DNA from: Clostridiales bacterium
GTDB lineage: Bacteria; Bacillota; Clostridia; Oscillospirales; Oscillospiraceae
Reading direction: 5' to 3'
NCBI GenBank assembly: GCA_004557075.1
Contig: SFEX01000004.1
Coordinates: forward strand, 11,671-75,670
DNA length: 64,000 nt
Shown in pieces: positions 15,489-22,252 of the stretch. The notes under the pieces were generated by a model. The model was not told the DNA's origin. It saw only the letters and a list, made by a program, of their open reading frames with translations, and made no database searches. Both the position numbers and the translations under genes were made by a program. The first letter of the stretch is position 1. Every line of letters begins with the position of its first letter.

Positions 15489-16423
15489 AAAGAGTTATCG
15501 CGCTGATTATGGCGCTTTCGCTCCTGCTCTGCGGCTGCGGCACTGTTCAGCCTGAGGCGGAGACGGACGATACTAAGCTGCAAATCGTGTGCAGTTGCTT
15601 CCCGGCGTATGACTTTGCCCGCGCGGTAGCGGGCGACAGGGCGCAGATAACCCTGCTGCTAAAGCCCGGAGCGGAGGTACACTCCTATGAGCCAAGCCCC
15701 AAGGATATTATCCGCATTCAGGAGAGCGATCTTTTCATATGCAACGGCGGTGAATCCGAGGAGTGGGTCGAGTCGCTTATAAGCGAGAACGAGGGACTGA
15801 ATGTCATATACATGATGGACTGCGTGGATGCTGTGGAGGAATCGGACGAGGGCATATACTCCTCCGACCATGATGAGCACGAGCACGAGGAAGCAGAGCT
15901 TGACGAGCATGTCTGGACGTCTCCGCTGAACGCCGTCAAGATAGTAGAGAAGATATCCGATGCGCTGTACGAGATGGATAACGCGCACGGCAGGGAATAT
16001 CTCACAAACTGCGAGGTGTACAAGGCAAAGCTGCTCGATTTGGATATCCGCATCCGCACGGCGGTGCTTCAGGCAAAGCGGAACAGCCTTGTCTTTGCTG
16101 ACCGATTCCCGATGCGCTACTTTGCGCTTGAATACGGTCTGGACTGTTTTGCTGCTTTCCCGGGCTGTGCGTCGGAAACCGAGCCCTCGGCAAAGACGGT
16201 CGCGTTTCTGATAGACAGAGTTCGCGAGGAGGATATACCCGCCGTTTTGTACATGGAGTTTTCAAACGAAAAAATGGCGGACGTGATATGCGAGGACACC
16301 GGCTGCAAAAAGCTGCCGTTTTATTCTGCTCACAGCGTTACAGCGGAGCAGTTTGAAGCGGGGATGACCTATATTGACCTCATGGAAATAAATCTTAACT
16401 CCCTGAAGGAGGCTCTTAACTGA
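15485..16423 (+). CDS. zinc/manganese-type ABC substrate-binding lipoprotein
   Basis: A 312-residue cluster A-I metal-binding lipoprotein. The signal peptide ends in LLLCGC, with the lipid-bearing Cys at about residue 19. Metal ligands are expected at the His of AEVHSYEPSP, at the His of LDEHVWTSP and near the C-terminal YSAHS. The acidic His loop HDEHEHEEAELDEH is typical of ZnuA/AdcA and favours zinc. Start and stop overlap the neighbours by ATGA and TGATG, giving one regulator-importer operon. Confidence 0.9.
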   Translation: MKRVIALIMALSLLLCGCGTVQPEAETDDTKLQIVCSCFPAYDFARAVAGDRAQITLLLKPGAEVHSYEPSPKDIIRIQESDLFICNGGESEEWVESLISENEGLNVIYMMDCVDAVEESDEGIYSSDHDEHEHEEAELDEHVWTSPLNAVKIVEKISDALYEMDNAHGREYLTNCEVYKAKLLDLDIRIRTAVLQAKRNSLVFADRFPMRYFALEYGLDCFAAFPGCASETEPSAKTVAFLIDRVREEDIPAVLYMEFSNEKMADVICEDTGCKKLPFYSAHSVTAEQFEAGMTYIDLMEINLNSLKEALN

Positions 16424-17127
16424 TGGCACAATTAACATGTAAGGACGTCAGCTTCACCTACGACGGCCAGACCGTGCTCAGCGATATTAACTTTTCCGTT
16501 GACGCCGGTTCATATCTCTGCGTCGTGGGCGAGAACGGCTCGGGCAAGACGACTCTGATAAAGGGAATTTTGGGGCTTAAAACCCCATCATCCGGCAAAA
16601 TTGAATTTAACGGCGTGAAGCCCACGGAGATAGGCTACCTGCCGCAGCAGACCCAGATACAGCGCGATTTCCCGGCTTCGGTGTACGAGGTCGTGCTGTC
16701 GGGCAGGCTAAACTCAATGGGAGGTCGCCTGTTTTATGGCGCCGAGGATAAAAAAGCCGCTCAGGAGAATATGGAGCGCCTCGGCATAGAGGATCTGAAG
16801 GATCGCTGCTATATCGACCTGTCGGGAGGCCAGCAGCAGCGCGTGCTGTTGGCAAGAGCAATGTGCGCAACAAAAAAGCTGCTCCTGCTCGACGAGCCGG
16901 TGACAGGGCTTGACCCCGTGGCTACAAACGAGATGTACAATCTCATAAAGCTTATAAACCTTTGCGACAATACAAGCGTTATCATGATATCGCACGATAT
17001 CCATGCGGCCGTGCGATATGCAACGCATATACTGCACCTTGGGCACAAGCAGCTTTTCTTCGGAACGTGCGCCGAATACCGGCAGAGCGATCTTGCCCGC
17101 CGCTTCGTGGGAGGTGCAAGGGGATGA
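16423..17127 (+). CDS. metal ABC transporter ATP-binding protein (ZnuC-like)
   Basis: A 234-residue ATPase. Walker A GENGSGKTTL lies at residues about 37-46. The signature is LSGGQQQRVLLARA, Walker B LLLLDEPVTGLD, and the switch His MISHDI. The Q-loop region YLPQQTQIQRDFPASV is characteristic of metal importers. Translation is coupled on both sides (TGATG and ATGA). It energises the importer of the flanking binding protein and permease. Confidence 0.92.
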   Translation: MAQLTCKDVSFTYDGQTVLSDINFSVDAGSYLCVVGENGSGKTTLIKGILGLKTPSSGKIEFNGVKPTEIGYLPQQTQIQRDFPASVYEVVLSGRLNSMGGRLFYGAEDKKAAQENMERLGIEDLKDRCYIDLSGGQQQRVLLARAMCATKKLLLLDEPVTGLDPVATNEMYNLIKLINLCDNTSVIMISHDIHAAVRYATHILHLGHKQLFFGTCAEYRQSDLARRFVGGARG

Positions 17128-17945
17128 TAGAGCTTTTCACTGAGATGTTTTCCTATCATTTTATGACACGCGCGATAATCGTGGGACTTTTAGTGTCGCT
17201 GTGCGCGGCGCTATTGGGCGTGCCGCTGGTGCTCAAGCGCTACTCGATGATAGGCGACGGCCTTTCCCACGTCGGCTTCGGTGCACTGGCAATAGCCGCC
17301 GCTGTGAATGTAGCCCCGCTTGCGCTGGCCGTGCCGGTGGTCATAGCCGCAGCGTTCCTGCTGCTGAGAATAAACCAGAGCAGCAGGATAAAAGGCGACG
17401 CCGCCATCGCGCTGATATCATCGTCGGCGCTTGCGATAGGCGTTGCGGTGGTGTCCGTCACGACGGGCATGAACACCGACGTTTCAAACTATATGTTCGG
17501 CAGCATCCTTTCGCTGAGCAGGGCAGACGCTGTCTTGAGCATAGCTCTGTCGGTCATCGTTCTGCTGATGTTCGTGCTGCTGTACCCCCGGATATTTGCC
17601 GTGACCTTTGACGAGACCTTTGCGCGCGCGACCGGCACAAAGTCGCAGCTATATAACACCGTCATCGCGGTGTTGACGGCGGTAACGGTCGTTATCGGCA
17701 TGCGCATGATGGGTGCGCTGCTGATATCGAGCCTCATCATTTTCCCGGCGCTGACCGCAATGCGACTGTGCCGCAGCTTCAAATCAGTCGTCGTGTGCTC
17801 GTCGATAGTGTCGGTCGTGTGCTTCGTGCTCGGCATGACGGCCTCCTACGCCCTTGAGCTTCCCTCGGGTGCGAGCGTCGTCATAGTCAATATCATTGCG
17901 TTCTTGGCCTTCTCTTTTGCATCTTTGCTAAAACGAAAAGCGTGA
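17124..17945 (+). CDS. metal ABC transporter permease (ZnuB-like)
   Basis: A 273-residue ABC-3 family permease with about eight hydrophobic segments. The conserved opening is RAIIVGLLVSLCAALLGVPL and the coupling region GDGLSHVGFGALAI. ATG 17124 overlaps the upstream stop (ATGA); a longer frame running back into the ATPase gene is an artefact. Last gene of the metal-uptake operon. Confidence 0.9.
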   Translation: MIELFTEMFSYHFMTRAIIVGLLVSLCAALLGVPLVLKRYSMIGDGLSHVGFGALAIAAAVNVAPLALAVPVVIAAAFLLLRINQSSRIKGDAAIALISSSALAIGVAVVSVTTGMNTDVSNYMFGSILSLSRADAVLSIALSVIVLLMFVLLYPRIFAVTFDETFARATGTKSQLYNTVIAVLTAVTVVIGMRMMGALLISSLIIFPALTAMRLCRSFKSVVVCSSIVSVVCFVLGMTASYALELPSGASVVIVNIIAFLAFSFASLLKRKA

Positions 17946-17963
17946 ATTTGTCTATGCTGAATA

Positions 17964-17995
17964 AAAAAGACCTGTTAAAAAGACAGGTCTTTTTT
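17964..17995 (+). terminator. terminator of the metal-uptake operon
   Basis: AAAAAGACCTGT, seven bases, ACAGGTCTTTTTT. Confidence 0.9.
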
Positions 17996-18016
17996 ATTCA
18001 AAAATTCAGCAAATAC

Positions 18017-18049
18017 GCGAATATTCACGGCGCAATGAATATTATTCAC
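18017..18049. promoter_or_regulatory. AT-rich palindromes before the amino-acid importer
   Basis: GAATATTC and TGAATA-T-TATTCA lie about 17 bases apart and 60 bases upstream of the promoter. They loosely resemble ArgR-type half-sites (TGAAT/ATTCA) but with a spacing one base short of the usual. Confidence 0.3.
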
Positions 18050-18098
18050 TAATTGCCCTATAAAACAGAAAAATAACGAATATTTTTTCAAAAAAGTG

Positions 18099-18127
18099 TT
18101 GACAAACATGAATGCCGGTGATAATAT
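18099..18127 (+). promoter_or_regulatory. promoter of the amino-acid importer
   Basis: TTGACA, 17 bases, TAATAT. The leader to the ATG is about 50 bases. Confidence 0.75.
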
Positions 18128-18182
18128 ATGCCCTGTCAAAAGGAAAGACATTAATAAGCAATTAATTTGAGAGGTAATAAAA

Positions 18183-19028
18183 ATGAAAAAAATAACTGCA
18201 CTCATACTTGCCCTCGTCATGGTGTTCGCACTGTGCGCCTGCGGCAACAGCGGAGACAACAATGATGATGCCGCCGACAACGGCGTAAAGCTCAAGATAC
18301 TCGATTCCGAGTATGTCACCGAGGACTACGCTTTCGCAATTGCAAAAGACAATGACGCTCTGCTTGAGAAAGTCAACGCCGCTATGCAGGAGTTGACCGA
18401 CGATGGTACCATCAAGCAGGTAGTTGATTACTTCATCTCCGGCACCGGCTCTCTTCCCGAGTTCCAGCAGAATGTTGCAGCCGACGCTGAAGAGTTCGTC
18501 GTTGCGACGAATGCTACCTTCCCTCCGTACATCTATGTTGACGGCGATGACTTCGCAGGCATCGACTATGTTATCGCCGGCCTCATTGCCGATAAGCTCG
18601 GCATGAAGCTTACCGTAAACGACATGGAATTTGATGCGATCATCCCCGCAGTTCAGTCCGGCAAGGCTGATATGGGCATGGGCGGCGTGAGCATCACCGA
18701 TGAGCGTAAGCAGAGCATCAACTTCACTATGTCCTATGCTACCGGCATTCAGGTCATGATAGTTCCCGAGGACTCCGACGTTACCAGTGCTGACGACATC
18801 CTTGCAAAGATCGAAAACGGCGAGGACTTCCAGATCGGCGCTCAGAGCGCAACCACCGGCTACATCTACGCATCCGATACCGTTGAAAACGGCGGCTTCG
18901 GCGAGGATCACGTTCAGGCATTCCCCAAGGGTGCTGACGCTATCGCGGCTCTGACCAGCGGCAAGATCGACTGCGTTATCATCGACAATGAGCCTGCAAA
19001 GGCATTCGTTGAGGCTAACAACGGCTGA
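18183..19028 (+). CDS. amino-acid ABC substrate-binding lipoprotein, apparently circularly permuted
   Basis: A 281-residue family-3 solute-binding lipoprotein; signal peptide with lipobox ALCACG (lipid Cys at residue 20). Residues about 36-85 (KLKILDSEYVTEDYAFAIAK, LLEKVNAAMQEL, DGTIKQVVDYFI) read like the C-terminal end of this family. The usual N-terminal part starts only at residue about 105 (VVATNATFPPYIYVDGDD). The protein stops after CVIIDNEPAKAFVEANNG, exactly where the displaced segment would normally follow. The reading frame is clean, so this is a permutation rather than a frameshift. It is followed by a weak terminator and then the permease and ATPase. The probable ligand is a polar amino acid. 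Confidence 0.85.
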   Translation: MKKITALILALVMVFALCACGNSGDNNDDAADNGVKLKILDSEYVTEDYAFAIAKDNDALLEKVNAAMQELTDDGTIKQVVDYFISGTGSLPEFQQNVAADAEEFVVATNATFPPYIYVDGDDFAGIDYVIAGLIADKLGMKLTVNDMEFDAIIPAVQSGKADMGMGGVSITDERKQSINFTMSYATGIQVMIVPEDSDVTSADDILAKIENGEDFQIGAQSATTGYIYASDTVENGGFGEDHVQAFPKGADAIAALTSGKIDCVIIDNEPAKAFVEANNG

Positions 19029-19063
19029 TAGAGTACAAGCTTACTGATAGAATACAAGCTTAG
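19025..19063 (+). repeat. 19-base tandem repeat after the binding-protein gene
   Basis: CTGATAGAGTACAAGCTTA is followed directly by CTGATAGAATACAAGCTTA, one mismatch. It begins at the stop codon and ends just before the intercistronic hairpin. Confidence 0.7.
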
Positions 19064-19070
19064 AAAAAGT

Positions 19071-19101
19071 GAGGCTCCGTGCTTTCATGGAGCCTCCTTT
19101 T
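19071..19101 (+). terminator. intercistronic (leaky) terminator
   Basis: GAGGCTCC and GGAGCCTC form a stem with a short CTTTTC tail. Between binding-protein and permease genes such hairpins usually reduce downstream transcription and keep binding protein in excess. Confidence 0.7.
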
Positions 19102-19131
19102 CAGCGTCTTAGATAAGAGGGAGGAATCCTA

Positions 19132-19860
19132 TTGGAACAGTGGATCTCTAATCTGAAAGATCAGTTCATACTTTGCTTCATTGAAAAAGACCGATGGAAG
19201 CTGCTCGTTGACGGCATTGGCAACACGCTGAAGATAACGCTTGTCGCCTGTCTAATAGGTATCTGCATCGGCGTTGTAATAGCAATTGTACGCTCTACAT
19301 GGGATAAGAATCATGAGACGATGCGCAAGGGACTCGGAAAGAGCCTGCTGGCTATCGCAAACGGCATATGCAAGGTGTATCTTACCGTTATTCGCGGCAC
19401 GCCTGTCGTTGTGCAGCTCATGATTATATACTACATAATATTTGCCTCATCGAGAAACGGCCTGATGATAGCAATGCTTGCCTTCGGCATAAACTCCGGC
19501 GCGTATGTGGCGGAGATAGTCCGAGGCGGCATCATGTCAATAGACGCGGGACAGTTCGAGGCGGGACGCTCGCTGGGCTTTAACTATGTCCAGACCATGC
19601 GCTATGTCATAATCCCGCAGGTGTTCAAAAACGTGCTTCCCACGCTGGCAAACGAGTTTATCGTCCTGCTCAAGGAGACCTCCGTTTCCGGCTACGTTGC
19701 CATACGCGACCTGACCAAGGCCGGCGATATAATCCGCGGCGCGACATATTCTCCGTTCATGCCGCTGATAGGCGTTGCCATTGTGTACCTGACGCTCGTC
19801 ATGTTCTTCACATGGCTTGTAGGCAAGCTTGAAAGGAGGCTGCGCGACAGTGACCACTGA
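19132..19860 (+). CDS. amino-acid ABC transporter permease
   Basis: A 242-residue HisM/GlnP-type permease with about five membrane helices. The family loop EIVRGGIMSIDAGQFEAGRSLG is present. The start is TTG 19132 after GAGGGAGGAA; no better ATG exists in frame. A longer cytoplasmic loop between the first two helices (DKNHETMRKGLGKS) is a usual clostridial variant. It overlaps the ATPase by 11 bases. Confidence 0.92.
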   Translation: MEQWISNLKDQFILCFIEKDRWKLLVDGIGNTLKITLVACLIGICIGVVIAIVRSTWDKNHETMRKGLGKSLLAIANGICKVYLTVIRGTPVVVQLMIIYYIIFASSRNGLMIAMLAFGINSGAYVAEIVRGGIMSIDAGQFEAGRSLGFNYVQTMRYVIIPQVFKNVLPTLANEFIVLLKETSVSGYVAIRDLTKAGDIIRGATYSPFMPLIGVAIVYLTLVMFFTWLVGKLERRLRDSDH

Positions 19861-20593
19861 TGTTCTTATCAAGGTAGAAAATCTGCAAAAATACTTCAAG
19901 GGCGATGAGATAAAAGCTCTTGACGGCGTGAGCACCGATATACACAAGGGCGAGGTCGTTGTTGTTATCGGTCCCTCCGGCTCGGGAAAATCCACCTTCC
20001 TGCGCTGCCTTAACCTGCTTGAGGTGCCCACGGGCGGCACTATAACGCTTGAGGGCGTGGATATAACAGACCCCGGCTGCAACATAAACCTGCACCGTCA
20101 GAAGATGGGTATGGTGTTCCAGCACTTCAATCTGTTCCCGCACATGACTCTGCTCAAGAACATGACTATCGCGCCCATGAAGCTGTTGGGCAAGTCAAAG
20201 GAGGAAGCGGAGAAGAAAGCGCGCGAGCTTCTCAAGCGCGTCGGCCTTGCCGACCGCGCCGACGCTTACCCGAACCAGCTCTCCGGCGGCCAGAAGCAGC
20301 GCGTGGCTATAGTCAGGGCGCTGTGCATGGAGCCTGACGTAATGCTTTTTGACGAGCCTACCTCCGCGCTTGACCCGGAGATGGTTGGCGAGGTTCTGGA
20401 CGTCATGAAAGAGCTTGCGCACGAGGGTATGACGATGGTAGTTGTCACGCACGAGATGGGCTTTGCCCGCGAGGTCGGCAACCGTGTGCTGTTCATGGCC
20501 GACGGCAAGCTCGTTGAGGAGGGCACGCCCGAGGAGATGTTCGAGCATCCCAAGAGCGAGCGCCTTCAGGACTTCCTTGCGAAGGTACTTTGA
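19850..20593 (+). CDS. amino-acid ABC transporter ATP-binding protein (GlnQ-like)
   Basis: A 247-residue ATPase. Walker A is GPSGSGKST, the signature LSGGQKQRVAIVRAL, Walker B MLFDEPTSALDPEMVGEVL and the switch His VVTHEMGFA, all matching polar amino-acid importers. GTG 19850 lies inside the end of the permease gene with GGAGG about ten bases before it. Last gene of the importer operon; a MITE-like repeat follows. Confidence 0.93.
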   Translation: MTTDVLIKVENLQKYFKGDEIKALDGVSTDIHKGEVVVVIGPSGSGKSTFLRCLNLLEVPTGGTITLEGVDITDPGCNINLHRQKMGMVFQHFNLFPHMTLLKNMTIAPMKLLGKSKEEAEKKARELLKRVGLADRADAYPNQLSGGQKQRVAIVRALCMEPDVMLFDEPTSALDPEMVGEVLDVMKELAHEGMTMVVVTHEMGFAREVGNRVLFMADGKLVEEGTPEEMFEHPKSERLQDFLAKVL

Positions 20594-20603
20594 TTTTAAA
20601 ACG

Positions 20604-20770
20604 CCCTGCCGCAGAGCTGTTCGGATTAAGGCCTCGGATTGCCGGTACTTCCTCAGCACGACCGTAGAGCCTGGACATTTTCGTAATACTTACATTGTCA
20701 ATAATCGGGCTGACGCGATAACGACTATTTGAAGCCCAAATCCGAATTGCCCCTGCGTCAGCAGCGGCAG
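20604..20770. repeat. MITE-like element, copy C
   Basis: About 165 bases. Left end CCCTGCCGCAGAGCTGTTCGGATTAAG-like, right end CGGGCTGACGCGATAACGAC, then GAAGCCCAAATCCGAATTG, then a GC-rich edge. The ends are roughly inverted repeats of one another and match 5725-5893 and 33834-33882. Non-coding. Confidence 0.6.
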
Positions 20771-20810
20771 TAGTTTTTACAAATTAGTACTTTTAATTTG
20801 CGTGAAGATG

Positions 20811-20819
20811 TGCTATAAT
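20811..20819 (+). promoter_or_regulatory. extended -10 promoter
   Basis: TGCTATAAT gives an extended -10 (TGnTATAAT). The -35 is poor (TTTTAA, 17 bases upstream). It is 40 bases before the next gene. Confidence 0.5.
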
Positions 20820-20858
20820 GCCCACGTTTATTGCGCATGGGGCGCAGGAGGCACATAT

Positions 20859-21500
20859 ATGAAAAAGAAACTGCTTTTGATCCTGCTTGTATTTTGTATG
20901 ACTTTTTGCTTCGGCATATCTGCCTATGCCGAGCTTGGCATAAAGCCCGTAGCCGATCCGTGGGATGACCCGAACAATCTGACTGCCGACGGCGGCACAT
21001 ACTACGCATACAACGAAGCGGGATATATAGTGGCATGGGAGACTCCGGAGTGCAAAACCGACGGAAAATACATGCTGATCGATAACGAAACCAAGTTGAC
21101 GGTCGAGTACCGCGTGAGCTATATGGAGGATGTCCCATGGGGGCACATAAGCATTGAGCTTGAGAATGCCGAATCGGACGGCGATAAGATGTTCAAGGGC
21201 TGGGTGCTGATGTCGGATTTGTTGGATAAGGACGGAAATCCTGCGGCGGTTCTTCCACCGGAGATTCCCGAGCACCCGATGATAGCCGATCCCATACGCA
21301 CCGATGAGCCGGTGGAGACGCAGAACCCGAGTGAGACCCCGGAGCCGACGACTCCCGTCCCTCCCAAGCAGGCGATAAATATAAGCAATACTTATAATAA
21401 TGCCATCGTGTATACCTCGGTCGTGATCGCGGTCATCGCGATCGCCTTTGCAATCGTAGTCCTTGTTAAGCACAAGGCGCTAAACAAAAAAGGCGAATAA
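20859..21500 (+). CDS. membrane-anchored surface protein, unknown function
   Basis: A 213-residue exported protein. A signal peptide ending AYA (residues 1-24) leads a compact domain (about 30-130) with WDDPNNLTADGGTYYAYNEAGY and WVLMSDL, which looks like an SH3-like or bacterial-surface domain. A Pro/Thr/Glu-rich linker (about 135-175) follows, then one membrane helix (about 182-203) and a short basic tail. That order indicates an extracellular domain on a stalk held by a C-terminal helix. ATG 20859 follows GCAGGAGGC. No partner gene is evident. Confidence 0.75.
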   Translation: MKKKLLLILLVFCMTFCFGISAYAELGIKPVADPWDDPNNLTADGGTYYAYNEAGYIVAWETPECKTDGKYMLIDNETKLTVEYRVSYMEDVPWGHISIELENAESDGDKMFKGWVLMSDLLDKDGNPAAVLPPEIPEHPMIADPIRTDEPVETQNPSETPEPTTPVPPKQAINISNTYNNAIVYTSVVIAVIAIAFAIVVLVKHKALNKKGE

Positions 21501-21542
21501 ACCCCACGCAAGCCGTACATAATTAATACAGACATAAAAACC

Positions 21543-21569
21543 TTAGCACTTTAAGACTTAGAGTGCTAA
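21543..21569 (+). promoter_or_regulatory. CIRCE operator (HrcA site) before hsp20
   Basis: TTAGCACTT-N9-GAGTGCTAA matches the CIRCE consensus TTAGCACTC-N9-GAGTGCTAA at all but one base. A weak promoter (TTTACA-N16-TACTAT) begins three bases after it. HrcA represses class I heat-shock genes by binding CIRCE. Confidence 0.9.
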
Positions 21570-21701
21570 GGTTTACAATTTGTTAATATAAAATACTATA
21601 TTTATTCATAATTATATGGTATTTTATATACAACAAGAAACAAAAGTCATAAATCGAGAAACGATTTTAGACTTGTTCCAAAAAATTAGGAGGTATTAAT
21701 T

Positions 21702-22136
21702 ATGTTTGAACTTACACCGTTTGGCTATCGCCGCGTATCTGCTTATAATCCTTTCCGTGAGCTGGAGGAGATGTCCAGAAACTTCTGGAACGATTCCGAT
21801 CTGCCCGCCTTCCGTACCGACATCAAAAAGCAGGACGGAAACTATGTCCTCGAGGCAGAGCTTCCCGGCTTCAAGAAGGAAGATATCAGCATTGATATCG
21901 ATAAGGACTGCCTGACCATTTCCGCGGAGCGCAAGTCCGAGGAAAACGAGGAGTCTAAGGATGGCAACGGCTTCATCCGCAGAGAGCGCTATTACGGCTC
22001 CTACAGCCGCAGCTTCAATGTTAAGGGCATTGACACCGACGCCATCAGCGCATCCTATAACGACGGCGTTCTGACCCTGACCATGCCGGAGAAAGCTCCT
22101 GAGGTTCCCGCAGCGCGCAGACTCGAGATCCAGTAA
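21702..22136 (+). CDS. Hsp20 small heat-shock protein
   Basis: A 144-residue alpha-crystallin-family holdase. The N-terminal arm (residues 1-35) precedes the alpha-crystallin domain (about 38-132), which ends in YNDGVLTLTMPEKAP; the C-terminal RRLEIQ carries an I/L-x-I/L-like anchor. AGGAGGT lies ahead of the ATG. A CIRCE element 130 bases upstream implies HrcA control. Confidence 0.95.
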   Translation: MFELTPFGYRRVSAYNPFRELEEMSRNFWNDSDLPAFRTDIKKQDGNYVLEAELPGFKKEDISIDIDKDCLTISAERKSEENEESKDGNGFIRRERYYGSYSRSFNVKGIDTDAISASYNDGVLTLTMPEKAPEVPAARRLEIQ

Positions 22137-22210
22137 ATCCCCAAATATAGGGCTTATGCCCTATGGTGCTAATATATCTTTCATCTTCTCTCTTCTTTTA
22201 ACTCCCTATA

Positions 22211-22248
22211 CAAACAACGCAGCAGGTTTTCGCCTGCTGCGTTGTTTG
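22211..22248. terminator. bidirectional terminator
   Basis: CAAACAACGCAGCAGG, a TTTTCG loop, CCTGCTGCGTTGTTTG: a 16-base perfect stem between convergent hsp20 and the glycoside hydrolase. Confidence 0.85.
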
Positions 22249-22252
22249 TTTA

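Noticed and set aside
16962..17123. Long N-terminal extension of the metal permease
   Set aside because: It lies in another frame of the ATPase gene. ATG 17124 gives the family's normal opening and an ATGA coupling.
18162..18911. Antisense frame opposite the binding-protein gene
   Set aside because: No start signal and no motif; it overlaps the real gene's leader and signal peptide.
18183..19028. Frameshift or truncated pseudogene explanation for the binding protein
   Set aside because: No codon disruption is visible, the missing C-terminal part is present at the N-terminus, and nothing resembling it is encoded after the stop in any frame.
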